DNA of 64,000 nt from Azospirillum endophyticum (GCF_016595245.1 NZ_JAENHM010000091.1:1-64000), one strand, 5' to 3'. Counted from the first letter of the stretch, positions 43,121-58,100 are shown. Translations and numbers: made by a program. The notes: generated from the letters alone by a model not told the origin.

Positions 43121-46100
43121 ATGGCTGAGGAAGCGGTTCAGGGGAAAGTCCCGGCGGTCGACGATCGTCAGATCCTGGACGATCTCACCCTCCTGCAGCA
43201 GGTCGACGGGACCCGGCTGGGCGGCGTCATCCATGAGGCGAGTGCCGTGCAGTTGCAACGGCCGGACGACACGCTGGGTTACGTCCAGACCGACTATCGC
43301 GGCAGCGAAGGTCTGATGATCGGCGGCGCCGTCCAGACCAGCAGCGTCGTCGGGGAAGCGGTAGGCGTCAACACTGACCGTTCGTTGAACGCGCTGCTGC
43401 TGGATGGCGATGTCCTGCGCACGCAAGGGACCCGGGGGTCCGGGCCGTCCGGTCCCGAGGGCTCCGGCCCGTCGGACGGGGAGCGCCGCGATGCCGCCGG
43501 CGGCACGGCGGAACTGCTGTCCAATGCCCGCACGACCACCAGCTTCACCGAACTCGCCATCCCGCAGCCGGACATTCCCGTACCCGATACGCCCGAGCAG
43601 GTGATCGACGACGGCACGGTTCCGAATGCCGATCCGTTCCTCATCAATCAGGCAGCCGTGGCGGGCGTTGGCCCCGCCACGCCGCAGGCGCCGGTGTCCG
43701 ACAGGCCGAACCTGACGGTGAACGGCGTTTCGGGCGACGAGGACACCGCCATCGCCCTGAACATCACCGCCGCCCTCACCGACACCGGCGGGACGGAGGT
43801 GCTGAGCGTCACCCTGTCCGGCATTCCCGACGGGGCGGTGCTGCGCGACGGGTCCGGCACGGTGCTGGCGGTGGTGAACGGCAGCGTCGTGCTGACCTCC
43901 TCGCAGATCTCCGGCCTGACGCTGACCCCGCCGCCCAACGGCGGCGACAGCTTCGCCCTGACCGTGACGGCCACCAGCGCCGACGGCAGCGCCGCTCCCA
44001 ACAGCGTCACCGCCACCTTGCCGGTCACCGTCAATCCGGTGTCCGACACCCCGACGCTCGGCGTCGCCGCGGTCACCGGGGCCGAGGACACGGCGATCCC
44101 GCTGACCATCGACCCGGCGCTGACCGATACGGACGGGTCGGAGACGCTGACGGTCACCATCGGCGGCATCCCGGCGGGTGCGGTGCTGACCAACGCCGCC
44201 GGCGAGGTGCTGGCCATCTCCGGCGGCTCGATCACCCTGACGCCGGGCCAGCTGGCCGGTCTGGCGATCACGCCGCCGGCCAACAGCGACGCCGATTTCA
44301 CCCTGACGGTCACGGCGACCAGCCGGGACGGCAGCGCCGCTCCGGCCAGCACCAGCATGCCGCTGGTCGTTAGCGTGAATCCGGTGACCGACACCCCGAC
44401 GTTGAGCGTCGCTGCAGCGACGGGCAACGAAGACGGCGCCATTCCGCTGACGATCGATCCGGCGCTGACCGACACCGACGGGTCGGAGACGCTGAGCATC
44501 ACGATTGCCGGCGTTCCCGCCGGCGCGACGCTCAGCGCCGGGACTGCGGTCACGCAAGCAGACGGCACCACGACCTGGACGCTGACGCCTGGCCAACTGA
44601 CCGGCTTGGCGATCACCCCGCCGGCAAACAGCGACGTCGATTTCAATCTGACGGTGACGGCCACCGCCAGGGACGGCGTGGCTGCTCCGGTGTCGGTCAG
44701 CCAGACGCTGGCGGTGACGGTCAACCCGGTGACCGACACGCCGACGCTCTCCGTGAGTGCTGCGGCCGGCAACGAAGACACGGCGATCCCGCTGTCCATC
44801 AGCCCGGCGCTGACCGACACCGATGGCTCCGAGACGTTGAGCATCACCATCGCCGGTGTTCCGGCCGGTGCCACGCTCAATGCCGGTACTTCGGTGACGC
44901 AGCCGGACGGGACCACGACCTGGACCCTGACGCCGGGCCAGCTCACCGGCCTGACCATCACGCCGAAGCATGACAGCGACGCCGACTTCAACCTGACGGT
45001 TACCGCAACGGCCAAGGACGGTGTTGCCGCACCGGTGTCGGTCAGCCAGACCCTCGCCGTGACGGTCAATCCCGTTTCCGACACGCCGACGCTTTCGGTC
45101 TCCGCTGCTACCGGCAACGAAGACAGCGCCATTCCGCTGGCGATCAACCCGGCCCTGACCGACACCGACGGTTCCGAGACGCTGAGTATCACCATCGCCG
45201 GGGTTCCCGCCGGTGCGACGCTCAGCGCTGGCACGTCGGTCACCCAGCCGGACGGCACCACGACCTGGACGCTGACGCCGGGCCAGTTGACCGGCCTGAC
45301 GATCACTCCCCCCGCCAACAGCGACCTCGACTTCACGCTGACGGTCACCGCCATCGCCAAGGATGGTACTGCGGCGGCGGCGACCACCAGCGCGCCTCTG
45401 CTCGTGACCGTCAACCCGGTCACCGACACGCCGACGCTGAGTGTCACTGCCGCCGCCGGCAACGAAGACAGCGCCATTCCGCTGACGATCAACCCGGCTC
45501 TGACCGACACGGATGGGTCGGAGACGCTGAGCATCACCATCGCCGGGGTCCCGGCCGGCGCGACGCTCAGCGCCGGCACCTCGGTGACCCAGCCGGATGG
45601 CACCACCACTTGGACGCTGACGCCGGGCCAATTGAGCGGTCTGACGATCACCCCGCCGGCCAACAGCGACGTCGACTTCACGCTGACGGTCACTGCCACT
45701 GCCAAGGATGGCGTGGCCGCTCCGGTATCGGTCAGCCAGACGCTCGCCGTGACGGTCAACCCGGTGTCCGACACGCCGACGCTTTCGGTCTCCGCTGCCA
45801 CCGGCAACGAAGACAGTGCAATCCCGCTGACGATCACTCCGGCGCTGACCGACACCGACGGGTCGGAGACGCTGAGCATCACCATCGCCGGGGTTCCGGC
45901 GGGTGCGACGCTCAGTGCCGGCACGTCCGTGACGCAAGCGGATGGCACCACCACCTGGACGCTGACGCCGGGCCAACTGACTGGGCTGACCGTCACGCCG
46001 CCGGCCAACAGCGACATCGACTTCACCCTCACTGTTACGGCCATCGCCAAGGACGGTACCGCCACGGCGGCGACCACCAGCGCACCGCTGCTGGTTACCG

Positions 46101-49100
46101 TCAATCCGGTGACCGACACCCCGACGCTCTCCGTGAGTGCTGCGACGGGCAACGAAGACAGTGCGATCCCGCTGACGATCAGCCCGGCGCTGACCGACAC
46201 GGATGGGTCGGAGACGCTGAGCATCACCATCGCCGGGGTTCCGGCTGGTGCGACGCTCAATGCCGGTACTTCGGTGACGCAAGCAGACGGCACCACCACC
46301 TGGACGCTGACGCCGGGCCAATTGACCGGCCTGACGATCACGCCGCCGGCCAACAGCGACGTCGACTTCAATCTCACGGTCACCGCCACCGCCAAGGATG
46401 GCGTGGCCGCTCCGGTGTCGGTCAGCCAGATACTGGCCGTGACGGTCAACCCGGTGACCGACACGCCGACGCTGACGGTCTCGGCCGCGACGGGCAACGA
46501 AGACAGCGCCATTCCGCTGACGATCAACCCGGCTCTGACCGACACGGATGGCTCGGAGACGCTGAGCATCACGATTGCCGGCGTTCCCGCCGGCGCGACG
46601 CTCAGCGCCGGTACTTCGGTGACGCAAGCAGACGGCACCACCACCTGGACGCTGACGCCGGGCCAGCTCACCGGCCTGACGATCACGCCGCCGTCCAACA
46701 GCGACGTCGACTTCAATCTCACGGTGACGGCAACCGCCAAGGACGGCGTGACCACTCCGGTGTCGGTCAGCCAGACGCTGGCCGTGACGGTCAACCCGGT
46801 GACCGATACCCCGACGTTGACGGTCTCGGCCGCGACGGGCAACGAAGACAGTGCGATCCCGCTGACGATCAACCCGGCGCTGACCGACACGGATGGCTCC
46901 GAGACGCTGAGCATCACCATTGCCGGGGTTCCGGCCGGTGCGACGCTCAGTGCCGGCACCTCGGTCACCCAGCCGGATGGCACGACCACCTGGACGCTGA
47001 CGCCAGGCCAGCTCACCGGCCTGACCATCACGCCGCCGTCCAACAGCGACGTCGACTTCACTCTGACCGTCACTGCAACCGCCAAGGACGGCGTTGCCGC
47101 GCCGGTCTCCGTCAGTCAGACGCTCGCCGTGACGGTCAACCCGGTCACCGACACGCCGACGCTGACGGTCTCCGCCGCCAGCGGCAACGAAGACAGTGCG
47201 ATCCCGCTGACGATCAACCCGGCGCTGACCGACACGGATGGGTCGGAGACGCTGAGCATCACCATTGCCGGCGTTCCGGCGGGCGCCACGCTCAGCGCCG
47301 GCACCTCGGTGACGCAAGCAGACGGCACCACGACCTGGACCCTGACCCCGGGCCAGTTGACCGGTCTGACGATCACTCCCCCCGCCAACAGCGACCTCGA
47401 CTTCACGCTGACGGTCACTGCCACCGCCAAGGATGGCGTGGCCGCTCCGGTGTCGGTCAGCCAGACGCTGGCCGTGACGGTCAATCCCGTTTCCGACACG
47501 CCGACGCTGACGGTCTCCGCGGCGACGGGCAACGAAGACAGCGCCATTCCGCTGACGATCAACCCGGCTCTGACCGACACGGATGGGTCGGAGACGCTGA
47601 GCATCACCATCGCCGGGGTTCCCGCCGGTGCGACGCTCAGCGCTGGCACGTCGGTCACCCAGCCGGATGGCACCACCAGCTGGACCCTGACGCCGGGCCA
47701 GTTGACCGGCCTGACCATCACGCCGCCGGCCAACAGTGACGTCGACTTCACGCTGACGGTCACCGCCATCGCCAAGGATGGCACCGCGGCGGCGGCGACC
47801 ACCAGCGCGCCTCTGCTCGTGACCGTCAACCCGGTGACCGACACCCCGACGCTGAGTGTCACTGCCGCCACTGGCAATGAAGACACCGCGATCCCGCTGG
47901 CGATCAACCCGGCCCTGACCGACACCGATGGGTCGGAGACGCTGAGCATCACCATCGCCGGTGTTCCGGCCGGCGCGACGCTCAGCGCCGGCACCTCGGT
48001 GACCCAGCCGGACGGCACCACGACCTGGACCCTGACGCCGGGCCAGTTGACTGGCCTGACCATCACGCCGCCGGCAAACAGCGACGTCGACTTCACCCTG
48101 ACGGTGACGGCCACCGCCAAGGATGGCGTGGCCGCCCCGGTGTCGGTCAGCCAGACGCTCGCCGTGACCGTCAACCCGGTGACCGATACGCCGACGCTCT
48201 CCGTGAGCGCGGCGACGGGCAACGAAGACACCGCCATTCCGCTGACGATCACCCCGGCGCTGACCGACACCGACGGGTCGGAGACGCTGAGCATCACCAT
48301 CGCCGGGGTTCCGGCGGGTGCGACGCTCAGTGCCGGCACCTCGGTGACCCAGCCGGACGGCACGACGACCTGGACGCTGACGCCGGGCCAGCTCACTGGC
48401 CTCACCATCACCCCGCCGGCCAACAGTGACGTCGACTTCACGCTGACCGTTACCGCAATCGCCAAGGATGGCACTGCGGCGGCGGCCACCACCAGCGCTC
48501 CTCTGCTGGTTTCCGTCAACCCAGTGTCCGACACGCCGACGCTGACGATCTCCGCCGCCAGCGGCAACGAAGACGCGGCAATCCCGCTGACGATCAACCC
48601 GGCGCTGACCGACACGGATGGGTCGGAGACGCTGAGCGTCACCATCGCCGGGGTTCCGGCCGGCGCCACGCTTAGTGCCGGCACTTCGGTCACCCAGCCG
48701 GATGGCACCACCACCTGGACGTTGACGCCGGGCCAGTTGACCGGCCTGACCATCACGCCGCCTGCCAACAGCGACGTCGACTTCACCCTCACTGTTACGG
48801 CCATCGCCAAGGACGGTACCGCCACGGCGGCGACCACCAGCGCACCGCTGCTGGTTACCGTCAATCCGGTGACCGACACCCCGACGCTCTCCGTGAGTGC
48901 TGCGACGGGCAACGAAGACAGTGCGATCCCGCTGACGATCAGCCCGGCCCTGACCGACACGGATGGGTCGGAGACACTGAGCATCACCATCGCCGGGGTT
49001 CCCGCCGGTGCGACGCTCAGCGCCGGGACTGCGGTGACGCAAGCAGACGGCACCACCACCTGGACGCTGACGCCGGGCCAATTGACCGGCCTGACGATCA

Positions 49101-52100
49101 CGCCGCCGGCCAACAGCGACGTCGACTTCAATCTCACGGTCACCGCCACCGCCAAGGATGGCGTGGCCGCTCCGGTGTCGGTCAGCCAGACGCTGGCCGT
49201 GACGGTCAACCCGGTCACCGACACGCCGACGCTGACGGCCTCGGCCGCGACGGGCAACGAAGACACCGCCATTCCGCTGACGATCAGCCCGGCCCTGACC
49301 GACACCGACGGGTCGGAGACACTGAGCATCACCATCGCCGGGGTTCCCGCCGGTGCGACGCTCAGTGCCGGTACTTCGGTGACCCAGCCGGACGGGACCA
49401 CCACCTGGACGCTGACGCCGGGCCAACTGACCGGCCTGACGATCACGCCGCCGGCCAACAGCGACGTCGACTTCACCCTCACTGTTACGGCCATCGCCAA
49501 GGACGGTACCGCCACGGCGGCGACCACCAGCGCACCGCTGCTGGTTACCGTCAATCCGGTGACCGACACCCCGACGCTCTCCGTGAGTGCTGCGACGGGC
49601 AACGAAGACAGTGCGATCCCGCTGACGATCAGCCCGGCCCTGACCGACACGGATGGGTCGGAGACGCTGAGCATCACCATCGCCGGGGTTCCCGCCGGCG
49701 CGACGCTCAGCGCCGGGACTGCGGTCACGCAAGCAGACGGCACCACCACCTGGACGCTGACGCCGGGCCAGCTCACCGGCCTGACCGTCACGCCGCCTGC
49801 CAACAGCGACATCGACTTCACCCTGACGGTGACGGCCACCGCCAAGGACGGCGTCGCGGCCCCGGTCTCCGTCAGCCAGACGCTAGCGGTGACGGTCAAC
49901 CCGGTCACTGATACGCCGACGTTGAGCGTGCAGGCCGCCACCGGCAACGAAGACAGTGCGATCCCGCTGACGATTACCCCGGCGCTGACCGACACGGATG
50001 GGTCGGAGACGCTGAGCATCACCATCGCCGGCGTTCCCGCCGGTGCGACGCTCAGCGCCGGCACCTCGGTGACGCAAGCAGACGGCACCACCACCTGGAC
50101 GTTGACGCCGGGCCAGCTCACCGGCCTGACCGTTACGCCGCCGGCCAACAGCGACGTCGATTTCAATCTCACGGTGACGGCAACCGCCAAGGACGGTGTG
50201 GCCGCCCCAGTGTCGGTCAGCCAGACGCTCGCCGTGACGGTCAACCCGGTCACCGATACGCCGACGCTCTCCGTGAGCGCGGCGACGGGCAACGAAGACA
50301 GCGCGATCCCGCTGACGATCACCCCGGCGCTGACCGACACCGACGGATCGGAGACACTGACGATCACCATCGCCGGGATTCCCACCGGCGCCGTCCTCGC
50401 CAATACTCTCAACGGCACGCTGACCGTCACCAACGGCTCGATCACGCTGACACCGGACCAGCTTGCCGGCCTGAAAATCACCCCGCCGGCCAACAGCGAT
50501 GTCGACTTCACCCTGACCGTCACTGCCATCGCCAAGGATGGCACCGCGACAGCGGCGACCACCACCGCGCCGCTGCTGGTAGCCGTCAACCCGGTGACCG
50601 ATACGCCGACGCTCACGGTCTCCGCCGCCAGCGGCAACGAAGACAGCGCGATCCCGCTGACGATCACTCCGGCGCTGACCGACACCGACGGGTCGGAGAC
50701 GCTGACGATCACCATCGCCGGGGTCCCGGCCGGCGCGACGCTCAGCGCCGGGACCTCGGTCACGCAAGCAGACGGCACCACCACCTGGACGCTGACCAAG
50801 GCCCAGCTCGCCGGCCTGACGATCACGCCGCCGGCCAACAGCGACGTCGATTTCACTCTGACGGTCACCGCTACCGCCAAGGACGGCGTCGCCTCCCCGG
50901 TATCGGTCAGCCAGACCCTCGCCGTGACGGTCGATCCGGTGACCGACACGCCGACGCTCTCCGTGAGCGCGGCGACGGGCAACGAAGACACGGCCATCCC
51001 GCTGACGATCGGCTCGGCGCTGACCGACACCGACGGGTCGGAGACGCTGAGCATCACCATCGCTGGCGTCCCCGCCGGCGCGACGCTCAGCGCCGGCACC
51101 TCGGTGACGCAAGCGGACGGCACTTCCACCTGGACGCTGACCAAGGCCCAGCTCGTCGGCCTGACCATTACGCCGAAACACGACAGCGACGTCGACTTCA
51201 CCCTGACGGTCACCGCCACCGCCAAGGACGGCGTCGCCGCGCCGGTATCGGTCAGCCAGACCCTGGCGGTGACGGTCAATCCCGTCTCCGATACGCCGAC
51301 GTTGAGTGTCACGGCCGCGACGGGCGACGAGGATACCGCGATCCCGCTGACGATCACCCCGGCCCTGACCGATACCGACGGTTCGGAGACGCTGACCGTC
51401 ACCATCACCGGCATTCCCACCGGCGCGGTCCTCGCCAACAGCCTGAACGGCACGCTGACCGTCAGCAACGGCTCGATCACGCTGACGCCGGACCAGCTTG
51501 CCGGCCTCAAGATCACGCCGCCGGCCAACAGCGACGTCGATTTCACCCTGACCGTCACCGCCATCGCCAAGGACGGCACCGCCACGGCGGCAACCACCAG
51601 CGCGCCGCTGCTGGTCACCGTCAACCCGGTGACCGATACCCCGACGCTGACGGTCTCCGCGGCGACGGGCAACGAAGACACCGCCATTCCGCTGACGATC
51701 AATTCCGCCCTGACCGACACGGACGGGTCGGAGACGCTGACGATCACCATCGCCGGGGTCCCGGCCGGTGCAAGGCTCAGCGCCGGCACCTCGGTCACCC
51801 AGTCCGACGGCACCACCACCTGGACGCTGACCAAGACCCAGTTGACCGGCCTGAAGATCACTCCGCCCACCAACAGCGACGTCGACTTCAATCTTACGGT
51901 GACGGCAACCGCCAAGGACGGCGTCGCCGCTCCGGTGTCGGTGAGCCAGACCCTGGCGGTGACGGTCAATCCCGTCTCCGATACCCCGACGCTGAGCGTC
52001 ACGGCCGCGACGGGCGACGAGGACACCGCGATCCCGCTGTCCATCACCCCGGCGCTGACCGACACCGACGGGTCGGAGACGCTGACCGTCCGCATCACCG

Positions 52101-55100
52101 GGATCCCCACCGGCGCCGTCCTCGCCAACAGCCTGAACGGCACGCTGACCGTCACCGGCGGCTCGATCACGCTGACGCCGGACCAGCTTGCCGGCCTGAA
52201 GATCACGCCGCCGGCCAACAGCGACGTCGATTTCACCCTGACCGTCACTGCCATCGCCAAGGACGGCACCGCCACGGCAGCCACCACCAGCGCGCCGCTG
52301 CTGGTCACCGTCAACCCGGTGACCGACACGCCGACGCTCTCCGTGAGCGCAGCGACGGGCAACGAAGACACGGCGATTCCGCTGACGATCAATTCCGCCC
52401 TGACCGACACCGACGGCTCCGAGACGCTGACGATCACCATCGCCGGGGTTCCGGCCGGCGCGACGCTCAGCGCCGGCACCTCGGTCACGCAAGCGGACGG
52501 CACCACCACCTGGACGCTGACCAAGGCTCAGCTGAGCGGACTGACCATCACGCCGAAGCACGACAGCGACGTCGACTTCACGTTGACGGTCACCGCCACC
52601 GCCAAGGACGGCGTCGCCTCCCCGGTGTCGGTCAGCCAGACCCTGGCCGTGACCGTCGCCGCGGTCGCCGATGCGCCGATCGTCACCGTCACCCCGATCA
52701 CCTACGACCTCGCCGTCGGGCAGAGCGACACGCTGACCGGCACGGCCGGCAACGACACGCTGTCGGGCGGCGCCGGCAACGACACGATCAGCGGCGGTGA
52801 CGGCGACGACGTGATCTATGGCGACGGCACCGGCCTCTTCACCCGGGCGCTGACCATCACCGCCGCCCTGTCCGACGTCGACGGGTCGGAATCGATCTCC
52901 AAGGTGACGATCGCCGGCGTGCCGGCCGGTGCGACGCTCAGCGCCGGCACCTCGGTCACGCAAGCGGACGGCACCACCACCTGGACGCTGACCAAGGCCG
53001 AGCTCGCCGGTTTGACCCTGACTGCCAGGGAAGGCGCCGGCAACGGCACCATCAACCTCTCCGTCACCGCCACCACGGTGGAGCAGGAGAATGCCAGCAC
53101 CGCCACCAGCACGCCCAAGACGCTGACGATCACCTTCCAGAACACGCCGCAGGGCAACGACAGCCTCGACGGCGGCGCCGGCAACGACACCATCTTCGGC
53201 GGTGCCGGCGCCGACACCCTGCGCGGCGGTTCGGGCGACGACAGCCTGGACGGCGGCGCCGACAACGACCTGCTGGCCGGCGGCCCCGGCAACGACACCA
53301 TCGACGGCGGCCTCGGCAACGACACGGTGACCTACGCCGACTCCGCCACGGCGGTGAACGCCAACCTCGCGACCGGCATCGGCACCGGCGAGGGCACCGA
53401 CGTCCTGCGCAACCTGGAGAACGTCACCGGCTCCGCCTTCGACGACGTCATCACCGGCGACGGCGGCGCCAACATCCTGATCGGCGGCGCCGGCAGCGAC
53501 ACCATCTCCGGCGGCGGCGGTGCCGACACCGTCTTCGGTGGGGCGGGCGACGACCTGTCGATCTTCACCGTCGGCACCGACGGCGGCACCGCGGCCAATC
53601 CCGAACTGCAGGACGGCGACACCGGTATCGATACCTTCCGGGTCATGCTGACCGCGGCCCAGCTCTCCACGCCGGCGATCCTGGCTGACCTGCGCACCCT
53701 GCGCGACCAGATCGAAGCGGCGGCGGCCAAGCCGAACGCCGCAACCGCCGACACTTCCACCGGAAGCGCCGCCACCCTGACGGCGCTCGGCCTGAAGGTG
53801 GTGGATTTCGAGAAGCTGGAACTCTACGTCGACGGCCGGCCGGTCACCGTACGCGAGGCGCTGAACTATGCTCCCACCGCCACCGTCGCCACCACGGTAA
53901 CCAACGAGGACCATGCGGTCACCAGCCGCCTCGTCGCCACCGACCAGGACACCCTCAACGGACGCACCGACGACAGCCTGACCTTCAAGGGGCCGGGCAA
54001 CGACGGCGAGGCGGTCCGCCTGTCGCACGGCACGCTGGTGGTGAGGGCCGACGGCAGCTTCACCTACACCCCCGACGCCGATTTCAGCGGCACCGAGACC
54101 TTCACCTTCACAGTGACCGACGCCTATGGCGGCACCTCCACCGCGGTGCAGACGATCACGGTGGCCCCGGTCGCCGACCCCTTCCAGATCACCACGCTGA
54201 ACGCCCGCGGCAACGAGGACGCGGCCGGCGGCATCCCGCTCGCCCCGACCATCACGCTGAGCGACGTCGATGCCGCCAGCCCGGAAAAGGTCGAAAGCGT
54301 CACCCTGACCATGGCGGCGTCGCAGCAGGACGTTGCCGGCGCCAAGCTGTACCTGAACGGCGTCGAGCTGACGCGCAGCGGCCCCGACGCCTCGGGCAAC
54401 TACAGCTGGACGATCCCGACCTCGGCGCTGGCCGCGGCCGGCGGCACGGCCGGCGCCTGGACGGTGCAGGGCCTGAGCGTCGTCACCCTGCACGACTCCG
54501 ACGCCGACCTCACCTATACCCTGAAGGTCGGAACCGTCGACGGCAGCGGCGCCAACGCGTCGCACCTGGTGCAGACGGCGACCGGCACCATCACCGTCGA
54601 CGCGGTGGCCGACGCGCCGACCGTGACCGCCGCCGCCGCCGCGACGAACGAGGACACCTCGGTCGCGCTGAGGATCACCCCGGCGCTGACCGACACCGAC
54701 GGGTCGGAGAGCATCGGCTACGTCACCATTTCCGGCGTGCCGGACGGCGCCACCCTGTCCGTCGGCACCATGCTCGGCACCCAGAGCGACGGCAGCACCA
54801 CCTGGAAGGTCAATGCGGCCGATCTGGCGAGCCTGCGCCTGACCCCGCCGCACGACTTCTCCGGCACCATCACGCTCAGCGTCACCGCGACCTCGGTGGA
54901 GCGGGAGAACGGCTCGACCGCCACCTCCAGCCCGGCATCCCTGTCGATCACCGTCACCGGCGTGGCCGACGCCCCCATCGTCACCCTGCCGCCGGCAGCC
55001 GGCAACGAGGACACCGCCATCGCGCTGTCCATCGACGCCCGGCTGTCCGACCTGACGGGGGAGACGCTGGACCACATCACCATCACCGGCGTGCCGGAGG

Positions 55101-58100
55101 GGGCGAGCCTGTCGGCCGGCATCCACAACGCCGACGGCAGCTGGACCCTGACCCCGGCGCAGCTGTCCGGCCTCACCTTCAACCCGCCGTCCAATTATTC
55201 CGGCACGGTGACGCTGACCGTCACCGCCACCTCGGTGGAGGGCAGGACCACCGCCACCTCGGCCCCGCAATCCTTCGCGGTGACGGTCAACGCCGTCGCC
55301 GACACCCCGGTCCTGTCGGCCTCTGACGCGGTCGGGCGCGAGGACACCGCCATCCCGCTGTCGGTGGTCGCAGCATTGACCGACCGCGACGGCTCGGAGA
55401 GCCTCAGCATCCTGGTCGGCGGCGTTCCGGCGGGGGCCACGCTGAACCACGGCCACTATGATGCCGGCCTGGGCAAATGGGTGCTGACCCAGGCCGACCT
55501 GAGTGGGCTCACCATCACCCCGCCGTCCAATTCCAACACCGCCTTCAACCTGACCTTCACCGCGCGGGCGACGGAAGGTTCCAACGGCTCCTTCGCCGAC
55601 GCGGCGGCGGTGACCGTCCATGTCGACGTGCAGGGCGTCGCTGACGTCGTGACGCCGAACGGCCCGCTCGGCGCCCGTGGCGACGAGGACACGGCGATCA
55701 ACCTGCGCCTCGGCGATCTGGTGATGGTCGACAACGACGGTTCGGAGCGCCTGTCGCTGGTGGTCAGCAACCTGCCGTCGGGCTCCTGGCTGTCGCTGGC
55801 GCCGGGACACGAGAGCGGGCTGGTCTATCTCGGCAACGGCCGCTGGTCGGTCGATGTCGACTACCGCAACGAACTGACCCTGACGACCAGGCAGGACTTC
55901 GCCGGAACGGTCACGCTGAAGGTCGACGTCATCACCACCGACAGCAACGGCGCGCCGATCATCACCGTGAACGGCGTGACCTCCGGCGGGACGCTGAAGG
56001 ACACCCGCGACCTGACGGTCACCGTCGATGCCAAGGCGGACGAGCCCATCGTCTCCATCGGCGCCAGCGCGCTGGAGGACGCCGCCGGCGGCATCCCGCT
56101 GACCATCTCGGCGCTGACCAGCGACATCGACCATTCGGAGCAGATCTCCGCGATCGTCATCTCCGGCCTGCCGGCCTGGGCGACGCTGACCAGCACGATC
56201 GCCGGCGCGCTGACCGACAACCATGACGGCAGCTGGACGGTCGACCCGGCCAAGCTCGGCGGCCTGCGACTGATCGTGCCGGCCAACAATGCCAACGACT
56301 TCACCATCACCGTCAAGGTGACGGTCACCGACGGCAGCGACAGCCTGACCAGGACCTACACCCCGACGGTCGTCGTCACCGCCGTCGCCGACGCGCCGGT
56401 GTCGCATGCCGCCGACGGTTCGGCAGTCCCCTACCATGTCGACGACCAGTCGACGGCCGGCGTGCCGGACGGCATGGTGCTGAACCTGAACGCCTTCCTC
56501 CAGGACACCGACGGGTCGGAAAAGCTGGCGGTCACCATCCGCGGCGTGCCCAAGGGCACGGTGCTGTCGCGCGGCCTCGACAACGGCAACGGCACCTGGA
56601 CGCTGACCGCCGACGACTACGCCGCGGCGCTGGCCGAAGGCGGCCTGAAGCTGACCGTCAAGGACGCCAACGCCACCGGCATCACCCACAGCGTGGCCGG
56701 CAGCGCCGACACCGCCAGCCTCATGCTGACGGTCAACCCCTACAGCATCGAAAGCGAGGGCGACCGCAACACCAGCGTGTCCGACAGCTTCGTGCTGAGC
56801 TGGACCACCACGGCCTCCTCCGGCGGCGGCTCGACCGATCCCGGCGGCGGAAACAACGGCGGCGGCACCAGCCCGCCTCCGCCGCCACCCCCTCCGCCCC
56901 CGCCGCCGCCTCCGCCCCCGATTCCGCTGGATCCCAGCGTCGGCAGCGACCGGCCGCATGCCGTGACCACTGCCGAGGATACGGCGGTCGCGCTCGGCCT
57001 CACGGACGGCCTGGCGAACTGGCAGGGCGTGTCCACCGTCACGCTGTCGGGTATCCCGACCGGCGCCGGCCTGACCAACACCGCCGGCGACACGCTGACC
57101 GTCACCGGCGGCTCGATCACGCTGACCAAGGCGCAGCTGGCCGGCCTGACGCTGACGCCGCCGGCCAACAGCGACGCCGATTTCAGGATCACCATCGACG
57201 TGGTGTCGGGCAGCAGCAACGCCCACACCACGCTGACCCAGGACGTGACCGTCACCGCCGTCGCCGACAGCCCGCTGCTGACCGTGCAGCCGGCTTCCGG
57301 CGACGAGGACACGTCCATCGCGCTGAACATCACCGCCGCGCTGGCCGACACCGACGGGTCGGAGACCCTGGCCAGCATCGTCATCGACGGGCTGCCGGCC
57401 GGCGCCTCGCTGTCGGCCGGCTATCTCGACTCCACCACCGGCCGCTGGCTGCTGACCCCCGGCCAGCTCGCCGGGCTGAAATTCACGCCGCCCCATGACG
57501 CCAGCGGCACCATCCAGCTGACGGTGACCGCGGTCTCGCGGGAAAGCAGCAACGCCGACCGGGCGACCACCACCAGGACGCTGAACGTCGAGGTGGCGCC
57601 GGTCAGCGACGCGCCCGCCATTTCCGTCCATTCCGCGACGGCGCTCGAAGACCAGGCCGCCAGCCTGTCGATCGACGCCGCGGTCACCGATCTGGTCGGC
57701 ACCGGCGAGGTGATCACCGCCCTGAAGGTGACGGTGCCGGCCGGCTTCACCCTGTCGGGCGGCACGGCGCTCGGCAACGGCGTCTACGATCTCACCGGCC
57801 TGTCCGCCGCCGACCGCGCGGCCCTGACGCTGACGGCGCCGGCCAACTATGCCGGCACGGTGACGCTGACGGTGCAGGCGGCGTCGCAGGACGGCACCGC
57901 GGCGCCGGCCTGGTCGACCAAGACCTTCTCGGTCACCTACACCGCCGTCGCCGATGCGCCCGCCGTCACGGTGCATGATGCGACGGGGGCGGAGGACACG
58001 CCGATCGCCCTGACCCTGTCGGCCGGCCTCGTCGACACCGACGGGTCGGAGTCGATGGCGATCATCCTGTCCGGCCTGCCGGCCGGCGCGGTGCTGAACC

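Noticed and set aside
43106..49732. Long antisense open frame over the repeat array
   Set aside because: The product is a periodic Arg/Gly/Asp-rich sequence mirroring the sense repeats, with no family resemblance.
44386..52665. CRISPR or satellite array
   Set aside because: The 345-bp units are in frame, contiguous and without spacers. They encode protein domains.
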